From contig JACBWW010000021.1 of NCBI GenBank assembly GCA_020086605.1, positions 171,797 through 235,796 of the forward strand: a stretch of DNA of 64,000 bases. Reading direction: 5' to 3'. Within the stretch, counting starts at the first letter, position 1; each line of letters begins with the position of its first letter. Positions 1-14,800 of this stretch are shown here, piece after piece. The notes under the pieces were generated by a model that was not told where the DNA came from, did not search any database, and worked only from the letters and a program-made list of their open reading frames with translations. This DNA is from Lanius collurio. Its lineage: Eukaryota > Chordata > Aves > Passeriformes > Laniidae. A program made the position numbers and the translations under genes.

Positions 1-294
1 ATCCCCAAATCTAGAGAACTGGGGGTGTATTTATTCCCCATGTGGGGTGGTGTGAGCTGAGAGCTGTGGCCCAACACAGATGTCTTCAAGCCCAGCTGAC
101 TGAGCCGTGGGGAGGGTCTGGTGCCCCATGCCTTTCCCAGGTGTCCTTTGACCACCTTCTGCCTCTTGCAGTTTCTCCTTTGCCTTTAATTTTGCTTTTC
201 ATCACCCTCCTGCTAAACCACAGCCAGCTGTGATACGTAGGGGCATCTCCCTTCCCCTGGAGTGCAGCAGGGATGGAGGTGCAGGAGTGACTGA

Positions 295-992
<698 letters not shown>

Positions 993-1570
993 GCAGCAGC
1001 AGGACTCTGTCCTCGGGAGGAAGAGCTGGGGGGGAAAAAGGGAGGAGGAAGGCTGAGCAGAGTTTCTGCAGCTATCTCAGAAAGTCGGAGTGTACCATAA
1101 TGGTGGTTCTTTTCCCATCTTTGTAACGAGATCCTTTAGGATTTTTTCTTTTTCTTTTTTTTTTTTTTCCTTATCTTGAGCTCTTTTTTTCTTCTTTCTT
1201 TTCCATTCGGAAGAGGCCGTGCGTTGACCTGCAGGGCTCTTGTTGTGCGTGGTAGTCAGTGTCCGTTCACGTGTCTTCTTTTTCCCTGTGGAATAGTGTA
1301 CGGTGGTGGTTTTTTAATTACTGTGGTGATAGGTGTATGTTAGAACCTCATCAGCCAAAAGCCCCCCCATGCCCCCAAAAAGGGAAAAACAGCAACCAGC
1401 ACCCATCTTCCCTCTTGGAATAAGCCCTGAACCACGGGTTTTTGACGTGTGTGAGTTTTCTCTTTCAGCTGGTAGTGTCCAGCCACTTGCCACTGTCTCA
1501 GCAAGGGCAAGCAATCCTGGGAATTCTTTTTTCTTTTGGTTTTTAACTAGCAGGCTGGCTGATTTAGCAT

Positions 1571-1625
1571 TAAAAAAAAAAAAAAAAGAAAAAAATGAAA
1601 AAAAAAAAAAAGGAAAGAAAAGATA
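1571..1625. repeat. A-rich low-complexity tract
   Basis: Runs of A broken by G and T within the SCAMP5 3'UTR. No retroposon body is attached upstream and no target-site duplication is obvious, so it is called simple sequence only. Confidence 0.7.
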
Positions 1626-1753
1626 AGAAACCCTCAATCCTGCTGTTGATATGCTGGAAGCCAAGAGATTCCTAATCTACACCCTGGCTCAGGATCTACA
1701 ACTTCTCTCAGTGTGTGGTGTTGTGAATAGTTTACACTTTGACGTGGAGGACC

Positions 1754-1784
1754 AGTGTGTGTGTGTGCGTGTGTGTGTGTGTTG
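1754..1784. repeat. (TG)n microsatellite
   Basis: A GTGTGTGT tract with one GC interruption, inside the SCAMP5 3'UTR. A second short TG tract followed by TATATA lies at about 2698-2720. Confidence 0.85.
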
Positions 1785-3390
1785 GGGAGCAAGGACAGGT
1801 TTTCCCTGTGGGATACAACCATCCCATTCCAGATTCTGCATCCTGAGTCTGTATTTTTTAAAGGCTTCTGTTTTGAAAAGCAGCTGTAAAAGCGGCAGAG
1901 CGTTCCTCAGAGGACCTACTCTTGGGCAAGGCTGCGGGTCAAATCTTGCCACCCCCTATCCCAGCACATCCAAGCAGTCTCCCTGATCATGGAAATAGCC
2001 AGGCCAAGGTTTGTCCCTGTTAGCTTTGGAGGTTTGTGCTAATTTAAGGCTCTTAAGGAAACCTCCAGGCTGGAGAGAAGGACTCCTGCTCACCTGCGCT
2101 CCTAAAAAGCGTGGTGAGATGTGGCCGTGTGTTTTCCTGGTGTAGAAATCCCTGTCAGGCCCGAATCCCTGCCCAATTTGGGGATGTTGGACATTAAATA
2201 ATGATCCTGCACCCTAGCAGGAGGCAGCTGAGCTCAGACTGACACCACTGGGGGAAGGTGACTGGCACACTCCGGAAGAGATGATGGGTGGGAGCATAAA
2301 TGGGATGGATGCTGCAGGGCAGGAGTAGGGAGAGCTACTTCTCTGAGATGCTTTTCAACTCTAAATGCACTTTAAATAAGCCAAATTTTTCTCCAAGTCC
2401 TGGAAAAGCAGCCCAAACAGAATCCAGTCCAGCCCCTTAGCTCCAGTATCTCCTGCCTGGCACGGGAAGGAGCTCAGTGTGCCACCAGCCAGGACTGTGT
2501 GAGTCCCCCGCCCTTATCTGTCCCCTCCAGCCCTCCAGTGATGCTTGGATGTGACCCTTACCCCTGAGAATCACCCCAAAAAGGACCTTCTCCTGCGAAG
2601 CACACCTAATTTCCTTTTTAAGGGTATCACTCCAGTCATTCTGCAATAGGCAGTCGTCTCTTGACCAGACTAAAATGCAGCTACTGATAAAATGCCTGTC
2701 TGTGTGTGTGTGTGTATATATTTATGTATAAAATGTCAGGAGAAAAGTAATCCTTTGCTAAGCCTATGATGTACTTAATCAGGTTTAAATATTGTGCAAT
2801 CCATTTCTAGCTCGCCTAAAACTTACTCTGCCAAACCACGTGCTCTGTCATCCGTGTCTGAGGAATGATGGTTTCAGTGACTTCACCTTTTGCATTGACA
2901 ATAAGATGCATCAATAATAACTGTAACGAGCTGTAACTAACAGACATTGCTTCAGCACCTAACCCTCCTCTCCAATGTGTCTCCTGAGTGTGTGAGCGCT
3001 GAAATGCTGCCCCTGTGACTCCAGCCAGGTGGGAAACTCAGCCCCCTGTACTCACCTTGTGTTATTGGTAAGCTGTCCCTGCTCCTGGTGGGGCTGGTGT
3101 GGGTGTGATCAAAGCGTGGTGCTCCTGAAGCCCACGGGGTGGGAGAGATGGGATGTTCCTGCTGCTGGGCGAGAGGCACCGAGGGATGGAACACACCTGG
3201 GGTGTTCCTCAGGTCTCCCTGTCACTTTCCACTTTATCCTGCAGCCAGTAAAGCAGAGCTCTCTGCCTCTTGCCTTCCTTGGTGCTTGTTCACAGCCCAT
3301 GTCAGAGGGATGTCTAATTAACTGCTGCTTTTGAGCTGTATCTGCAAAGGACTGGGGACCACAAGCTGCCCCAGATCTGTCGTGCCCACA

Positions 3391-3645
3391 TAATCATGGA
3401 ATTGTTGGGGTTGGAAGGGACCTTACAGCTCATCCAGCAGGGACACCTTCCTCTGTCCCAGCTTGCTCCAAGCTCAGTGTCCAGCCTGGCCTTGGGCACT
3501 GCCAGGGATCCAGGGGCAGCCACAGCTGCTCTGGGCACCCCGTGCCAGGGCCTGCCCACCCTCCCAGGGAACAATTCCTGCCCAGTATCCCACCCAGCCC
3601 TGCCCTCTGGCACTGGGAAGCCATTCCCTGTGTCCTGTCTGTGCC
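3391..3645 (-). mobile_element. CR1 LINE fragment
   Basis: On the + strand it begins with the reverse of the CR1 3' end (GTTGGAAGGGACCTTACAGC) and runs through the usual CR1 text about chunks of CAGCTGCTCTGGGCACC and CCTGCCCAGTATCC. It is a truncated 3' end in minus orientation. CR1 is the dominant avian LINE family. It lies between SCAMP5 and the PPCDC promoter; short reading frames here are repeat-derived. Confidence 0.85.
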
Positions 3646-3984
3646 TCAGACAATAAACAGTCCTTTAACCCACTTTCCCCTGCCAGCTTTGTGTGGCTGC
3701 CCCGAATCCCACAGAAAAAGTTTCACTCCTGGTCTCTAACACCTTCCTGGGCTCACATATCACCCCTGTCACTTGAGGGGCCCTCAGACCCTCTTCTCCA
3801 CCCCGTGCCCCACACACCTTCTACGCTGAGTTTTGTTGCCTTTTGTTACGTTCCTAAACCTTGCCGTAAGCCAGAATCCCCTTTTAGACTACTTCCTGAA
3901 GCAGCCTTGGCGAGATCCCTCGCGTGGGCATGACTGGGGCACAGAGGGGCACAGAGGGGCACAAAGCCCTCCGGGCTGGCAGCG

Positions 3985-4340
3985 CAGCCGCCATAACCTG
4001 GGAGCGGGCCGTGAGGAGCCGCCATGACACCCCTTCTTCCCGCCCGCTGGCGCGCCCGCGCTACCTGAACCAATCAGCGCGGCGGGCGCGAGCAGCGCGC
4101 ACCAATCAGCGCGGCGGGCGCGACAGCGCGCACCAATCAGCGCCGCGCGCGCGCCAGCTCCCAGCACCCCCCGCGGGTTCCGGTCCGCCCGCCGCCGCCG
4201 GAGCCCTCAGGGCTCTCTCTCAGGGCGCTCCGGTGCCTCGGCCGCTGTGGGAGCGCTGCTTGTTACCTTCTGGGAGACTCCGGGGTTTCCCGATGCTGTT
4301 GAGAGGCCTTTTGGAGCCGTTTTCAGCGTCATTGCCGCAT
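3985..4340 (+). promoter_or_regulatory. PPCDC: CpG-island promoter with three CCAAT boxes, probably PPCDC
   Basis: A very GC- and CpG-rich stretch. Three forward CCAAT boxes stand at 4070-4074, 4102-4106 and 4133-4137, each inside a repeated unit CCAATCAGCGCGGCGGGCGC, with 32 and 31 bp between them. This is the layout of an NF-Y-driven, TATA-less housekeeping promoter. It is the only CpG island upstream of the first PPCDC coding exon at 5799, so it probably drives PPCDC with a non-coding first exon. The exon 1 donor was not fixed; GTAAGA near 4421 is one candidate. Confidence 0.75.
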
Positions 4341-4439
4341 TAAAAGTCGATTCAGTTAACCCCTTAAGGGCCTGTAAATTGCTTGTTTTCTAGTGGCTGC
4401 TTCCCCACAGCTGTGTTTGGGTAAGAGGATAGCGCGGCC

Positions 4440-4870
4440 CAGCACTTTTTTAATCGTTGTTGTTACGTACACAGCTTTTATTATATTCCTTTGCCATTAT
4501 TTTATAGCCTTTACCGCCATTTTGCTGGTTTTGCCATTATTTTTTAATTTGCAACATTTTAAAATTTTTACTTTTTACCGTTTTTACCGTTATCTTACGT
4601 ATTTAATATTATTTTACCATTTTAATAATCGCTTTATAATTTTACCATTTTTATCCTCCTTTATGTCAATATTTTATCATTTATAAGTATTTTGAAAGCT
4701 TCCTACTTTAAAATTTACATTTTAATACCCAGGCTTTCATTTGTGGATGCTTTGGCGGAATAAATTGTCATTTAGGAATCGCTCAGGGGGCGTTTTGGAA
4801 ACATCCTAAGGGTGCTTTAAGCAGTTAATAATTTTAATTATTTATAAATAATAGTTTTCTGATTTTAATT
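4440..4870. repeat. AT-rich, T-biased low-complexity block
   Basis: The + strand is strongly T-rich and repeats short phrases such as TTTTACCATTTT and TTTTTACCGTT at irregular spacing, just downstream of the PPCDC CpG island. No open frame or known element was recognised. Confidence 0.6.
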
Positions 4871-4888
4871 AGATATAGATAAACATGC

Positions 4889-5003
4889 CAAGCATGGTGT
4901 TGGCATTAAGTGGAAGGTGAGGTGTCCCTGCCATGGCAGGGGATGGGACTGGATGGGATTTACTTTCCCTTCCAACCCAAACCAGTCTGTGACCCTCTGA
5001 AAT
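4889..5003 (+). mobile_element. CR1 LINE 3'-end fragment
   Basis: The stretch contains GGAAGGTGAGGTGTCCCTGC and ends in TTCCCTTCCAACCCAAACCA followed by a TCTGTGACCCTCTGA remnant, the conserved CR1 3' terminus. It is short and truncated, in plus orientation. Confidence 0.75.
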
Positions 5004-5810
5004 TCCTCTCTCTGGGTTACCTGGCCCCCTCACTCCAACCTCCAAGCTGATCCCCGAAATCAGGGCAGCCTGGACATGTCCATCTTCTTTCCACCCAAAG
5101 TGATTCCAAGCAGCTTAGTTTGAATAACAAGGGCATCGCTAAAATGGAACAAACTTTACTGGGTGCAATGGTTTTTCCAGAACTGAATTTACTCTTTGCT
5201 AATTAATTAATGGTATTTGAGATACTCATGTCAATTCCAATTATTTTCTCCCCAAAACGTGAATTTCTGATTTTTATCAGTGCAGCAGCAGCACAGGGAA
5301 GCCAGGAGGAAGCAGGAGACCTGAATTAGAGCTGCTAGGGATTACTTTCTAGTGCTGCTGTAAATGTTTAGGAATATTTTTAATTATTAAGACTCTCACC
5401 AGAGAGTGCAAAGGGAAATCAACTCAGCAGGGGGTTGTTTGTCTTTACAGAAATTGGTGTAAAATTTTATCCCAGCTTTGTTTATTTATCTGTCCTAAAT
5501 TCTGGACCGTGTTCAACATGTCTTAATTCTGGGGGCACAAACTTCTACCAGGGCACTTTTTGGCCTCTCTGCTCAAGTTTTAGCAGTCTGGTTGCCAGTG
5601 TCCCAAGAGAAAAATGTAATTAAACATTAAGCTGCCTTTAAAGTTCTGCTGGTGCTTGAAATCTTCGCGGGATGAGTGTTCTGGGTGCTTGTGGGTCCGG
5701 GCTCAGATCTGTGCCCTCGGGAATGCGCTGGGCTCGGAGCCCCGCTGTGCTTGGAGGCAGCGTCAGTGCAGTGTCTTTGTTCTCCTGTGCCTGCGCAGTG
5801 TGATTGGAGC

Positions 5811-8800
5811 ATGGAGCCCATCGCCCTGCCGGAACCGGGGATTCCTGCAGGAAACGGCTCGTCCGGGCCACAGAAAAAATTCCGTGTCCTGGTGGGAGTG
5901 ACTGGAAGCGTGGCTGCCCTGAAGCTGCCCCTGCTCGTTGCAGAGTTGCTGAAAATCCCTGGGGTGAGTGAAGCTGTTGGTGGAGCTTTGTAAAGTTGGA
6001 GTTACCCTGGTTTTGAGGAGAGATCATGTGGCTTCTGCTGAAATGTCAGGTTCCTCCTTGGGGCCTCCTCTGTGAGGAGGATTCCAGCTGTTTTTAAAAA
6101 GTCTTTGATTTTTCCCCTATCATTTCACACTTGAAAAGGTGATTGCTTTGGGTGTTTTTTTGTTTGTTTGTTTGTTTGTTTTTTCTGGAGTTTGTCCTTG
6201 TCAGACAAGGCAGCAGATGTGGCTGTAGACAGAGGTGATACTTCTGAAACTTGAAATCTCCAGAATGCTGCAGTTTTCCATGGGTAGGATATGGATTTTC
6301 CAAATGTAAATGCAGCTGTGTGATCCAGAAAGGGAAAACAGACCTTGGAGAACCAGAAATAGAAAACACAAGCTGCTCTATGTGTCTGTGTAGTATTTTT
6401 TTTTGCTATTTGCTGTCTGGAGTAACAGAGGTGCCCAGCAGAGGCCACTGGTGACTGATCAGGGAGGGAAATGTGCTCTTTTCTGCTGTAGAATAAAGTT
6501 AAACATAGAAAACTTGTAGGTTTTAAGACATGGAGGAAATATTTTGGAGCCATGAAATAAAGAGTGGCGGGGTAAGGGGGTGCACTTCAATCTGCAGATT
6601 TATTCATTAGATTGTTTCTTGAATGCCCTTTAGGGTGGCTTGGGAGGCTTTACCTCGGGGATGCAGTGAGGAGAGGCAGAGGAGGTGCTGATTTATGTGG
6701 TCGATGTTGGTATCCAAGCTGGGGAGGGTCCGGGAGGTGAGGCAATGTGAGGCCTCAGTTAATTTATCACTTGACCTGATGCAATCAGTGAGGTCAAAGG
6801 TCCCAGCCTGAAGTCAGAAGAACAAAGGAAAATGACACCAAGGACTGGGGTAACCAGCCCAGAGCTGGAGATAGGGACCTTCTAAGCCTCTCCCTCTCGG
6901 ATTAGCTTGGCTGTTGCCCATTTTCCTTTGCTCCTGGAGCTTGGAACATCCTTCTGTGCAGAGTGGAGATGACCCGTGGTAGGAATGTGGGTCAAAGCCT
7001 TTGTTTGCCTCTGAGTGTTTGTTTCATAATTAAAAGCTGCAGTCAGCTGGACTCAAACTCTCTGTGCAGGCCCAGAGGTCTGTGACATCCCGTGCAGGCT
7101 CTGTGGCCACTGGTTTGAGTGCAGAAAAAGCAAAAGTGATGTGGCATCTAAGTAAAATCTTATAAACTGAAGGCCTTGTTGCCTTTGTAAAATTATGGCT
7201 CAGGCCTGTTACTTTGGCTTGAAAAGGACTGTGAGAAAAGTCCGTGAGAAGAAAAACAATTCGTTTTTACCCATGAGAATGTAGTATGAACAGGAGCAAG
7301 AAAGTTAAACAACAGGAGAAAATAGCAACACATCTACACCTGTTATTTTTCTGAATGCTTGTGCTATAGGTAGCCAATGACTACATGTTTTAGTCTAAAC
7401 TAATTAAAGTTCAGTAAGTCTATTGTAGTAGTTTAGCAGCCAATGAATCTGTGACATGAATGGCAACATACAAAAAAATGTATAAAAGAGGCAGCTTTGT
7501 TTAATAAACAGCTTTTTGGCCCTTGAAACTGTTTGTGTGTGTCGTGACTGCCCCAACAGCGACAAGTGAGAGGAGTTTATAACAATTTATTAATCAAAGT
7601 TATTTACTCATTTCTGCTGTGATTTCAAGGAGTCGGTGTAACTTTCCCATGGAGTTTGTTTTGTCCTGCACAAGGCTGTTGCATCAATTTCTTTAGTGCT
7701 GGAGCAGAACTTCACAAAGGAGGCAGGGCAGGAGCAGAGGAAAGGGTTTGATACCAGAGGAGATGTGGTCACAGGCTTGCAACCAGAGTGGTTAGTTTAA
7801 ATTGCTGTTTTGCCTGAAATGGTCTGCGGTGAACACCTCGGCAGAGAGATTTTGCTGCTCGTTAACCTTTAACACCTCCTCGAGGGTGCCAGTGGGTGTG
7901 ACTGCAGCTCACTGCCTTTTGCTTGACTTACAGATGGGAAATTCAGATGGCAGCAGTTATTGCCCTTGCTCCTGGTGTGGGGGGAGCCAGCAGTGTCTCA
8001 TCACCTCACACACCTGATTCCCAGTTTTTTAGTGGCTGGGCAGAAACACAATGACAAAAATTGTATTGGGAGGATATTGGCCAGTAATAGGCTTTGGGGA
8101 GACCTTGGAGCCTCTTCCAGTGTCTGAAGGGGTTCCAAGAGAGCTGGAGAGGGACTTTGGGCAAGGGCCTAGAGTGACAGAATGGGGTGGGGGAGTGGCT
8201 TCCCAGTGCCAGAGGGCAGGGATGGACGGGATATTGGGAAGGAATTGTTCCCTGTTATGGTGGGGGGCCCTGGCACAGGGTGCCCAGAGCAGCTGTGGCT
8301 GCCCCTGGATCCCTGGCAGTGCCCAAGGCCAGGCTGGACACTGAGCTTGGAGCAGCCTGGGACAGTGGAAGGTGTCCCTGCCCATAGCAGGGGCTGGAAA
8401 ACCTTTAATTTCCTTTCCAATCCAATCCAGTCTGTGATCCTATGATAAAGAGAGACAAGAACAAACTTTTCTGTGGGTAAAATGTTTTGCACTTGAAGTT
8501 CCAGGATGTCACCTGGAGTTCAGGTTTAAATCACAGCCTGTCACTTCACTGTGCACCTGGCAGGCAACTCTGCCTCAGCTTGTAGGTGCCATTTAACAGA
8601 GGAGCTGCTCATGCTCTTGTGCTCAGGCTGCCTGGAAAGATTTTGCCATCAAAACTGAGAAAGCCATTATAAATAATCCCATGCACCTCCTTACCCCAAG
8701 CAGAAGGGGCTGTGCCAGGAGAATCCTCTATCAGAGACCAGCAGTGTTGCCTGAACACAGGAGAGCAGTTCTGTGGCAAAGTTTGTTTTGGAGATTTGGC

Positions 8801-11800
8801 TGAAGCCAAAGACCTCTAACTAATCTAAACTGTCTGCAGTGAGGGAGTTTGAGCGTGGCCAGACTGCCTTTGCTGTTAAAGATACCCACAGGCAAACAGA
8901 GGGTGTGCCAGGTAAATAGAAAGAATAGACTATGTAGGCTGCAGTGATCTTGAGAACACTGACCTCTTTCCAGCACAGCCAGAGGGACTTGATAAACTTG
9001 CTGAGAACAAGGGAACCAGGAGTCCACCCCAGCAGAAAACCTTCACCAGGGAGAGTATTTTACTCACTGAGAAACTTCCCTGGGGGGTGGTGGGATTTCG
9101 GTATTCAGACTCTTTGAACATCCCTCTGGAATGTTCTGGCCTGGAATGGTTGGACGCAGTGCCCGATAGCCAGAGCTCTTCCCTAGTCCTGGGCTCATGC
9201 TTGGAAGAAATAAATATTTTTTTTAATGGTACCATTTCAAAGAGCAGACATCCTCCTTCAAACTGCACAGTGCCTTTTAAACCCCCAAATAAATAAATTC
9301 TCTTGCAGCCCGAGGTTAACACCTCGCCCGAGGCCCGCGGCATAGCGACAGCACCTTTATGGGTGTCACTGCTTGGCTCGGGCAGCTTCCTGTGGGGTGA
9401 GGTTAGTGTGGAAATAATACAGTTAGTTAATGCCTGTGAGTGTGATCTTCACCCTCAAAAACACTGCAGACACCTGTGATTCCAAATCAGGAGTGCTTTG
9501 AGAAGAGCAGACGTTTAGGAGAGGCAAAAAAAGCAAAAACACAGTACCAAAAACATGTGCAGCCGTGTTAGCCTATTGCTTTTCCCTTCAGAAAATGGGG
9601 AAAATTACCAACGGCCACAATATGCTAAGGCTGGGGTTTTCCACTGCTCCCAGCTGTTATTCTAGTCACACAGGATGCAAGGAGCCCACACTGCCCCATT
9701 CCCAGTGGGATAAATGGTGTTGGGAGCTGGGTTAATGTGTTCTGTCACATCACTGCTGCTGTTGCAGAGAATTTCTTGGAGCTTTCCAGCAGTTGATTGT
9801 AGCAAGGAGTGCACACACCAAGTGCCTCATCAGTTTTTACCTCAAGGCACAGTTTTCCAGCAGGAAGGAGCTGCTGGTGGGGCTGGTTTCTCCCTATCTC
9901 GTGCAGTAGGTTCTGTGAGCTGCTGCAAGGAGCAGGCAGTGGCCAATACCATGGAAAAGGGGTATTTTTCGCTGTAATCAGCAGCCTGAGGTTCATCTTC
10001 CTCATTACCAGCCTTCAGAGTGCTCCATCCATGTGTTGGCCTGCCTGTTGACTGGTTCAAGGGACATCCTGGGAGGAATTGCAGCTGGAAATTCCGTTCT
10101 ATGTCCTGCATGGGCAGTCAGGGCATGCAGAGCCCCTTGGACACTGCCTGATGCTGGTATGTGCAGGACCCCTCTGGTTCACTGCCCGTGGCAGGAGCTG
10201 TTGGCAGCACTTACCAGAGCTGCAGGACACATGGAAAATGGGGGGAAGCCCCCTTTTCCCCTTGTGAAGATCTCTGCAGGAGGAAGTGGGAGGTTCACCT
10301 CAGCACCTTTGGTAAGTGTGTGTCAGATAAACATCTGAAGGATGGGACAGGCTTTCCCCAGCAGGCAGCAATAAATGAAGGTTCCAGTGGCTTTGCAGGT
10401 TTATCTGAGGTTTCAGAGAGAGCCCTCATGTCTTCTCTGGCTCCTGTGGATGTCTGTGGTGGTTTGGCCTTTCAGCTGTGAATAGGGGAGGCTCTCTGAG
10501 AAGCCACAACACTTTCCAAATTGTCCTCAAGTGTAACCAGTTGTCTTTTTCTTTCTGCTTAGCTCGAGGTGAAGGTGGTCACTACTGAGAGAGCAAAACA
10601 TTTCTACAATGCCCAGGAGATTCCTGTGACCCTCTATGGTGATGAAGAGGAGTGGCAGGTGAGTTGTTCTTGCAAATAGAAGCATTCCTCTAAGTTTTCT
10701 TGCAAGAAACTACACTTAGTTCCTTTTTAAACGTGGGCCAAGACTCACTCCTTGGTCTGGTAATGTATGTTTGGAATGTGGCTTTTGAAGAATGTGCTGT
10801 AGATGAGGAGGAAGAGAAGGTCTGCCCTGATGCATCGCAGGGGTTTGTGCTGCAGCAGGCAGGGAGGGTAGCAGTGGACTCTCCCCACCCTGGGCTCAGC
10901 TGCTCTGAGGAGTGTCAGGAAATGTGAAGACAGCCACTGCAGAGCCGTGGTGAGCATGTTTGGTGCCTGTCATGAGTCATTCCTGTCACACAGGCAGCAG
11001 CTTCATTCTCCTTAGCTCAGCTGTCAGGGCTGTGAACATCTCTGCACCCTGTGAAATGGCTTTCTCTCCTGACTGCACTTTTACTGACACACTTTGAGAG
11101 TCCTTGAGTATGAAGAGGTTCATTGTATAAGGATCAAGATTTGTTTTTCCATACGTTTCATCCCTGCTTTGCTGTACTGATCTGAGCACAAGGTGATCTT
11201 TCCCTACCCCTACTCCTGCTAATGCCCTCATGTGTGAGCATTGCTTTTAAGTGAACAGAAACATGCCAGTGGTAACGGCCAGGAAACTTCCTGGCTGGTG
11301 TCAGGGATTGGTGGATATCTCCTGGATCCCAGGATGCTACAACCTCGGGGAGTTATTTCTGAGGAGCCCTCTGTGGAGTGATAGAAGTGCAGGTCAGGCT
11401 TTGGGATCTGCTGGCACACTGGAGAGCAGGCACGGAGCCCTTGTGGTGGGAAATAATCACAGAATGGTTTGGGTCGGAAGGAACCTTAAAGCTCATCCAG
11501 TTCCACCTCCCTGCCATGGGTAGGGCCACCTTGCACTATTCCAGGTTGCTCCAACCTGGCCTTGGACACTTGCAGGGATGGGGCAGCCACAGCTTCTCTG
11601 GGAAAACTGTGCCAGGGCCTCCCCAGCCTCACAGGGAACAATTTCTTCCCAGTATCCCATCTAACCCTGCCCTTTGTCAGCTGGAAGCCATTTCCTCTTG
11701 TCCAGGCCCTTGTAAATAACTTCCCTCCATCATGCTGGCTCCTTCAGGCATGGGAAGGACACAATTAGGTCATCCCAAAGCTTTCTCTTCTCCAGACTGA

Positions 11801-14800
11801 ACAATGCCAGTTCTCTCAGCCTTTCCTTATAGGAGAGGTGCTCCATCCCTCTGATCAATTGGATGGCCTCCTCTGGGCTCACTGTGACAGCCTGCTGAGC
11901 ATCTCTTTGTGAGGTATTTCACTCTGACAATAAAACTACAAGAAAGAATAGAAGTGAGTCGAGGAGGTGGGAAAGGTGTTCAGGAAGCCCCAGCTTTTCG
12001 GATGTTGCCTTTTTGTTGTGGCTTCCCCGTGACTCAGAGAAGGAGCACTTTGTGGCCCTGACACACACCGTGGTTGGGTGTCCTCTGGGGAATGAGCACC
12101 TGGTGCTGTTTGCTGCTTCTCAGGACTCTTTCCCAGTTAAGTGAGCTCTTAAGAGCGAGGTTCTCTTGAGCAATTCAGGGCTTTAGTGACAACAGAAATA
12201 TTCACCCTAGGGTGAGTATGTCAAGGAGAAGCTGTGGCTGCCCCATCCTGGAAGTGTTCCAGGCCAGGCTGGATGGGGCTTGGAGCACCCTGGGACAGTG
12301 GAAGGTGCCCCTGCCCATGGCAGGGAGTGGAACAAGGTGACCTTTAAGGTCCCTCCCAACCCAAGCTGTTCTGTGATTCTAAGAGCCAAGAGAGGAGGGA
12401 AGTGCCAAATTGGATAAACCTCATCCATCTTGGAGAAAGCCAACAGGACACTGTTCCCTGCAGTGCTTAGGAGGGTTTCCTTTGCTGCTGTGAGTGTGAA
12501 TAGGGTTGTGTATGCTAATTAAAAGTGACTTGTTCAGTTAGGGGTCTGTAACTCAGGAGAAGCCAGTGGGCAGCTTCACTTCAGTGTGAAGCTTACAAAT
12601 CCCATGGGTTCCCCAGGAAACGTGCCCCTGCTTTGGGCCTGCCTGGCTTCAGCTCATAGGAATAATTCCTGCAGGATAGAGCTCGTAGGAATAATTCCAA
12701 AGCTAAGGGATGCTGTGGGTGGGGACAGCTCTTTGCTGTGAGTTGAAACCTGTGGTTGTCAGATGTGTGGATTGTGGGGAAAGGATCTCACCACCCTCTG
12801 ATCCACTGCCATCCCTTAACTGTGCTCCAGAGGCACGGGAGCTGTGTTTGCTGAGGTGTGTGAGGGTTTGGTGCTCCCCGTGTTGTCTCCCCTGCAGCTG
12901 TGGAAGGGCCGCTCGGACCCCGTCCTGCACATCGAGCTCCAGCGCTGGGCTGACCTCATGGTGGTGGCACCTCTGGACGCCAACACGCTGGCAAAGGTGG
13001 CCAATGGCATCTGTGACAACCTGCTGGTGAGTAACTGGGCTCCCCCTGCCGCTGCTCCCACCCCTCAGGACTGCCTGACCTTGCCTTCCTGGCGTCTTGG
13101 TGCCTCTGCAGCATCATGAACAGTGACATTTGCATGTTCTGCTCCCCCTTCATCTGCTCGTCTCTCTCTTCCCCAGCATGGCTCCCCTGCTCCTTCTCTT
13201 TCCTTCCCTGACCTACATCCCTTCCCACTCCTCAGCTCTGTCAGTCTCTCATCTTACTTCCCAGTCCCTGCTTTGTGTCTTCCCTGCTTTTTCTGGAGGA
13301 TGGTATTTCTTTGTGCCTCCATCCTCTGTCCCTCATACACACAAACACTCACTCACTTTTGAGTTCCTCTACATTTTTTAATGCAATCTGGAAAGACATG
13401 TGTGAGAGCAGATAAAACTGTTTACTTCCTGCTACTTCACCACCTCCCTCACCTAACAAAACACAGACTTTCAAACACACTCATTCCCACTTACCTCCCA
13501 GTCTCAGCTACAGAGGATTTTGCTTGTTCATGCTTGTTTTTCGATATTTAAAGTGCTCTTGAGACTCTTCAGGCTAATCAGAAAGTGTATTAAAAGGGAG
13601 TATGCTTCTTTGTTGGGAGCTGGGGACCTTCAGTGGGACTGAATGTTTAGTGGCCAGGCATTAACCACACAAAAGATCTCAGGAAGCTGCAGATCTGCAT
13701 GACTTACAGCCTTTTGGGTAAGAAGCCCGTATAAATGAACAAAATCCGCCCAGAACAGATCACTGGGGATCTGAGAGTAGCCAGAAAGAGGGAACATGCA
13801 GTGTCTTGTCCTTTTGGGTCCCTTGTGGCCATGCTGGTTTAGCAGAGGGAAGAGCTCAGGAAGGATGTCAGGGATGTGTGGACGTGTCACTAAGAACAAC
13901 CAGCATTTATCTTTCCAAGGGGCTGAGGTGATCCTGGGTTATCTGGTAGTGCTGAGGAGTCACATTTGATTCCCTGTAGCACACAGGAGCTGCCAGATGG
14001 TTTGTAATGAGCCAGCATCTCCTGCAGCAGCCCAGATGTGCTCGTGTTCTCTGCTGCTTGTATCCTGGAAGCAGCACTGCTTCCCCTGTGGGGAGTTATG
14101 GATCCAGTTGGCATATCGTGTCAGAAGGACTCACTGCCAACTTTCAGTGTTTGGCTTTGCAGCTGGCTTATCTGAAGTGTTGCCCCAGGGGTTTCTTTGT
14201 AGCTGATAAGATCTGTGGCCACCTCTCAACTTCTCTGTCTCCCACACAGTGTGTACACATCCTGTTCCAGCTTGGTTTGCTCCAGCCTGGGCTGCTGGCT
14301 GGAGCAGGGTGGGATTTATCCTCTGTGTAGCCTCCCTTGTCTTTCCTGCCTGTCAGAGATGAGCTTGGCTGGAATGTGATACAAGTTAGTCTCAGCCCAT
14401 GGGTTAGCCCAGCTGCGCTGACAAAATGATAGCAGGCTGGGAAGGCACTTCTGTGCAGCAGAGGGATGGGAAGGAATGAGGGAATCCAGGTCCTCTCTTG
14501 GCTTCTCCCACAGACGTGTGTCATCCGTGCGTGGGACCTGAGCAAACCCCTGCTCTTCTGCCCGGCCATGAACACGGCCATGTGGGAGCATCCCATCACA
14601 GCTCGGCAGGTGGAGCAGCTGAAGGGCTTTGGCTACATGGAGATCCCCTGTGTGGTGAAGAAACTCGTGTGTGGAGATGAAGGTCAGTCCTTTGCTGTGG
14701 CTCCTGCCCCTTTCCCTGCCCTGCTGCTGCCCTCGCCCTGCAGGGATGTGCTGCCTTTTGCTGCTTGGCCATGGAGATGTGGAACTGCCACGGTTTGTAC

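Larger units (their letters stand above)
993..2940 (+). other. SCAMP5: SCAMP5 3'UTR (approximate extent)
   Basis: No coding signal follows the SCAMP5 stop. The stretch holds T-rich runs (1149-1170), an A-rich run (1571-1625), TG repeats (1756-1782 and 2698-2716) and AT-rich elements, as in long 3'UTRs of neuronal genes. Candidate non-canonical poly(A) motifs occur near 2190 (ATTAAA-like) and 2910 (AATAAT). No clean AATAAA marks the end, so the distal border is a guess. Confidence 0.45.

Noticed and set aside
1571..1625. Possible processed retroposon tail
   Set aside because: The A-rich run lacks an upstream retroposed body and flanking direct repeats.
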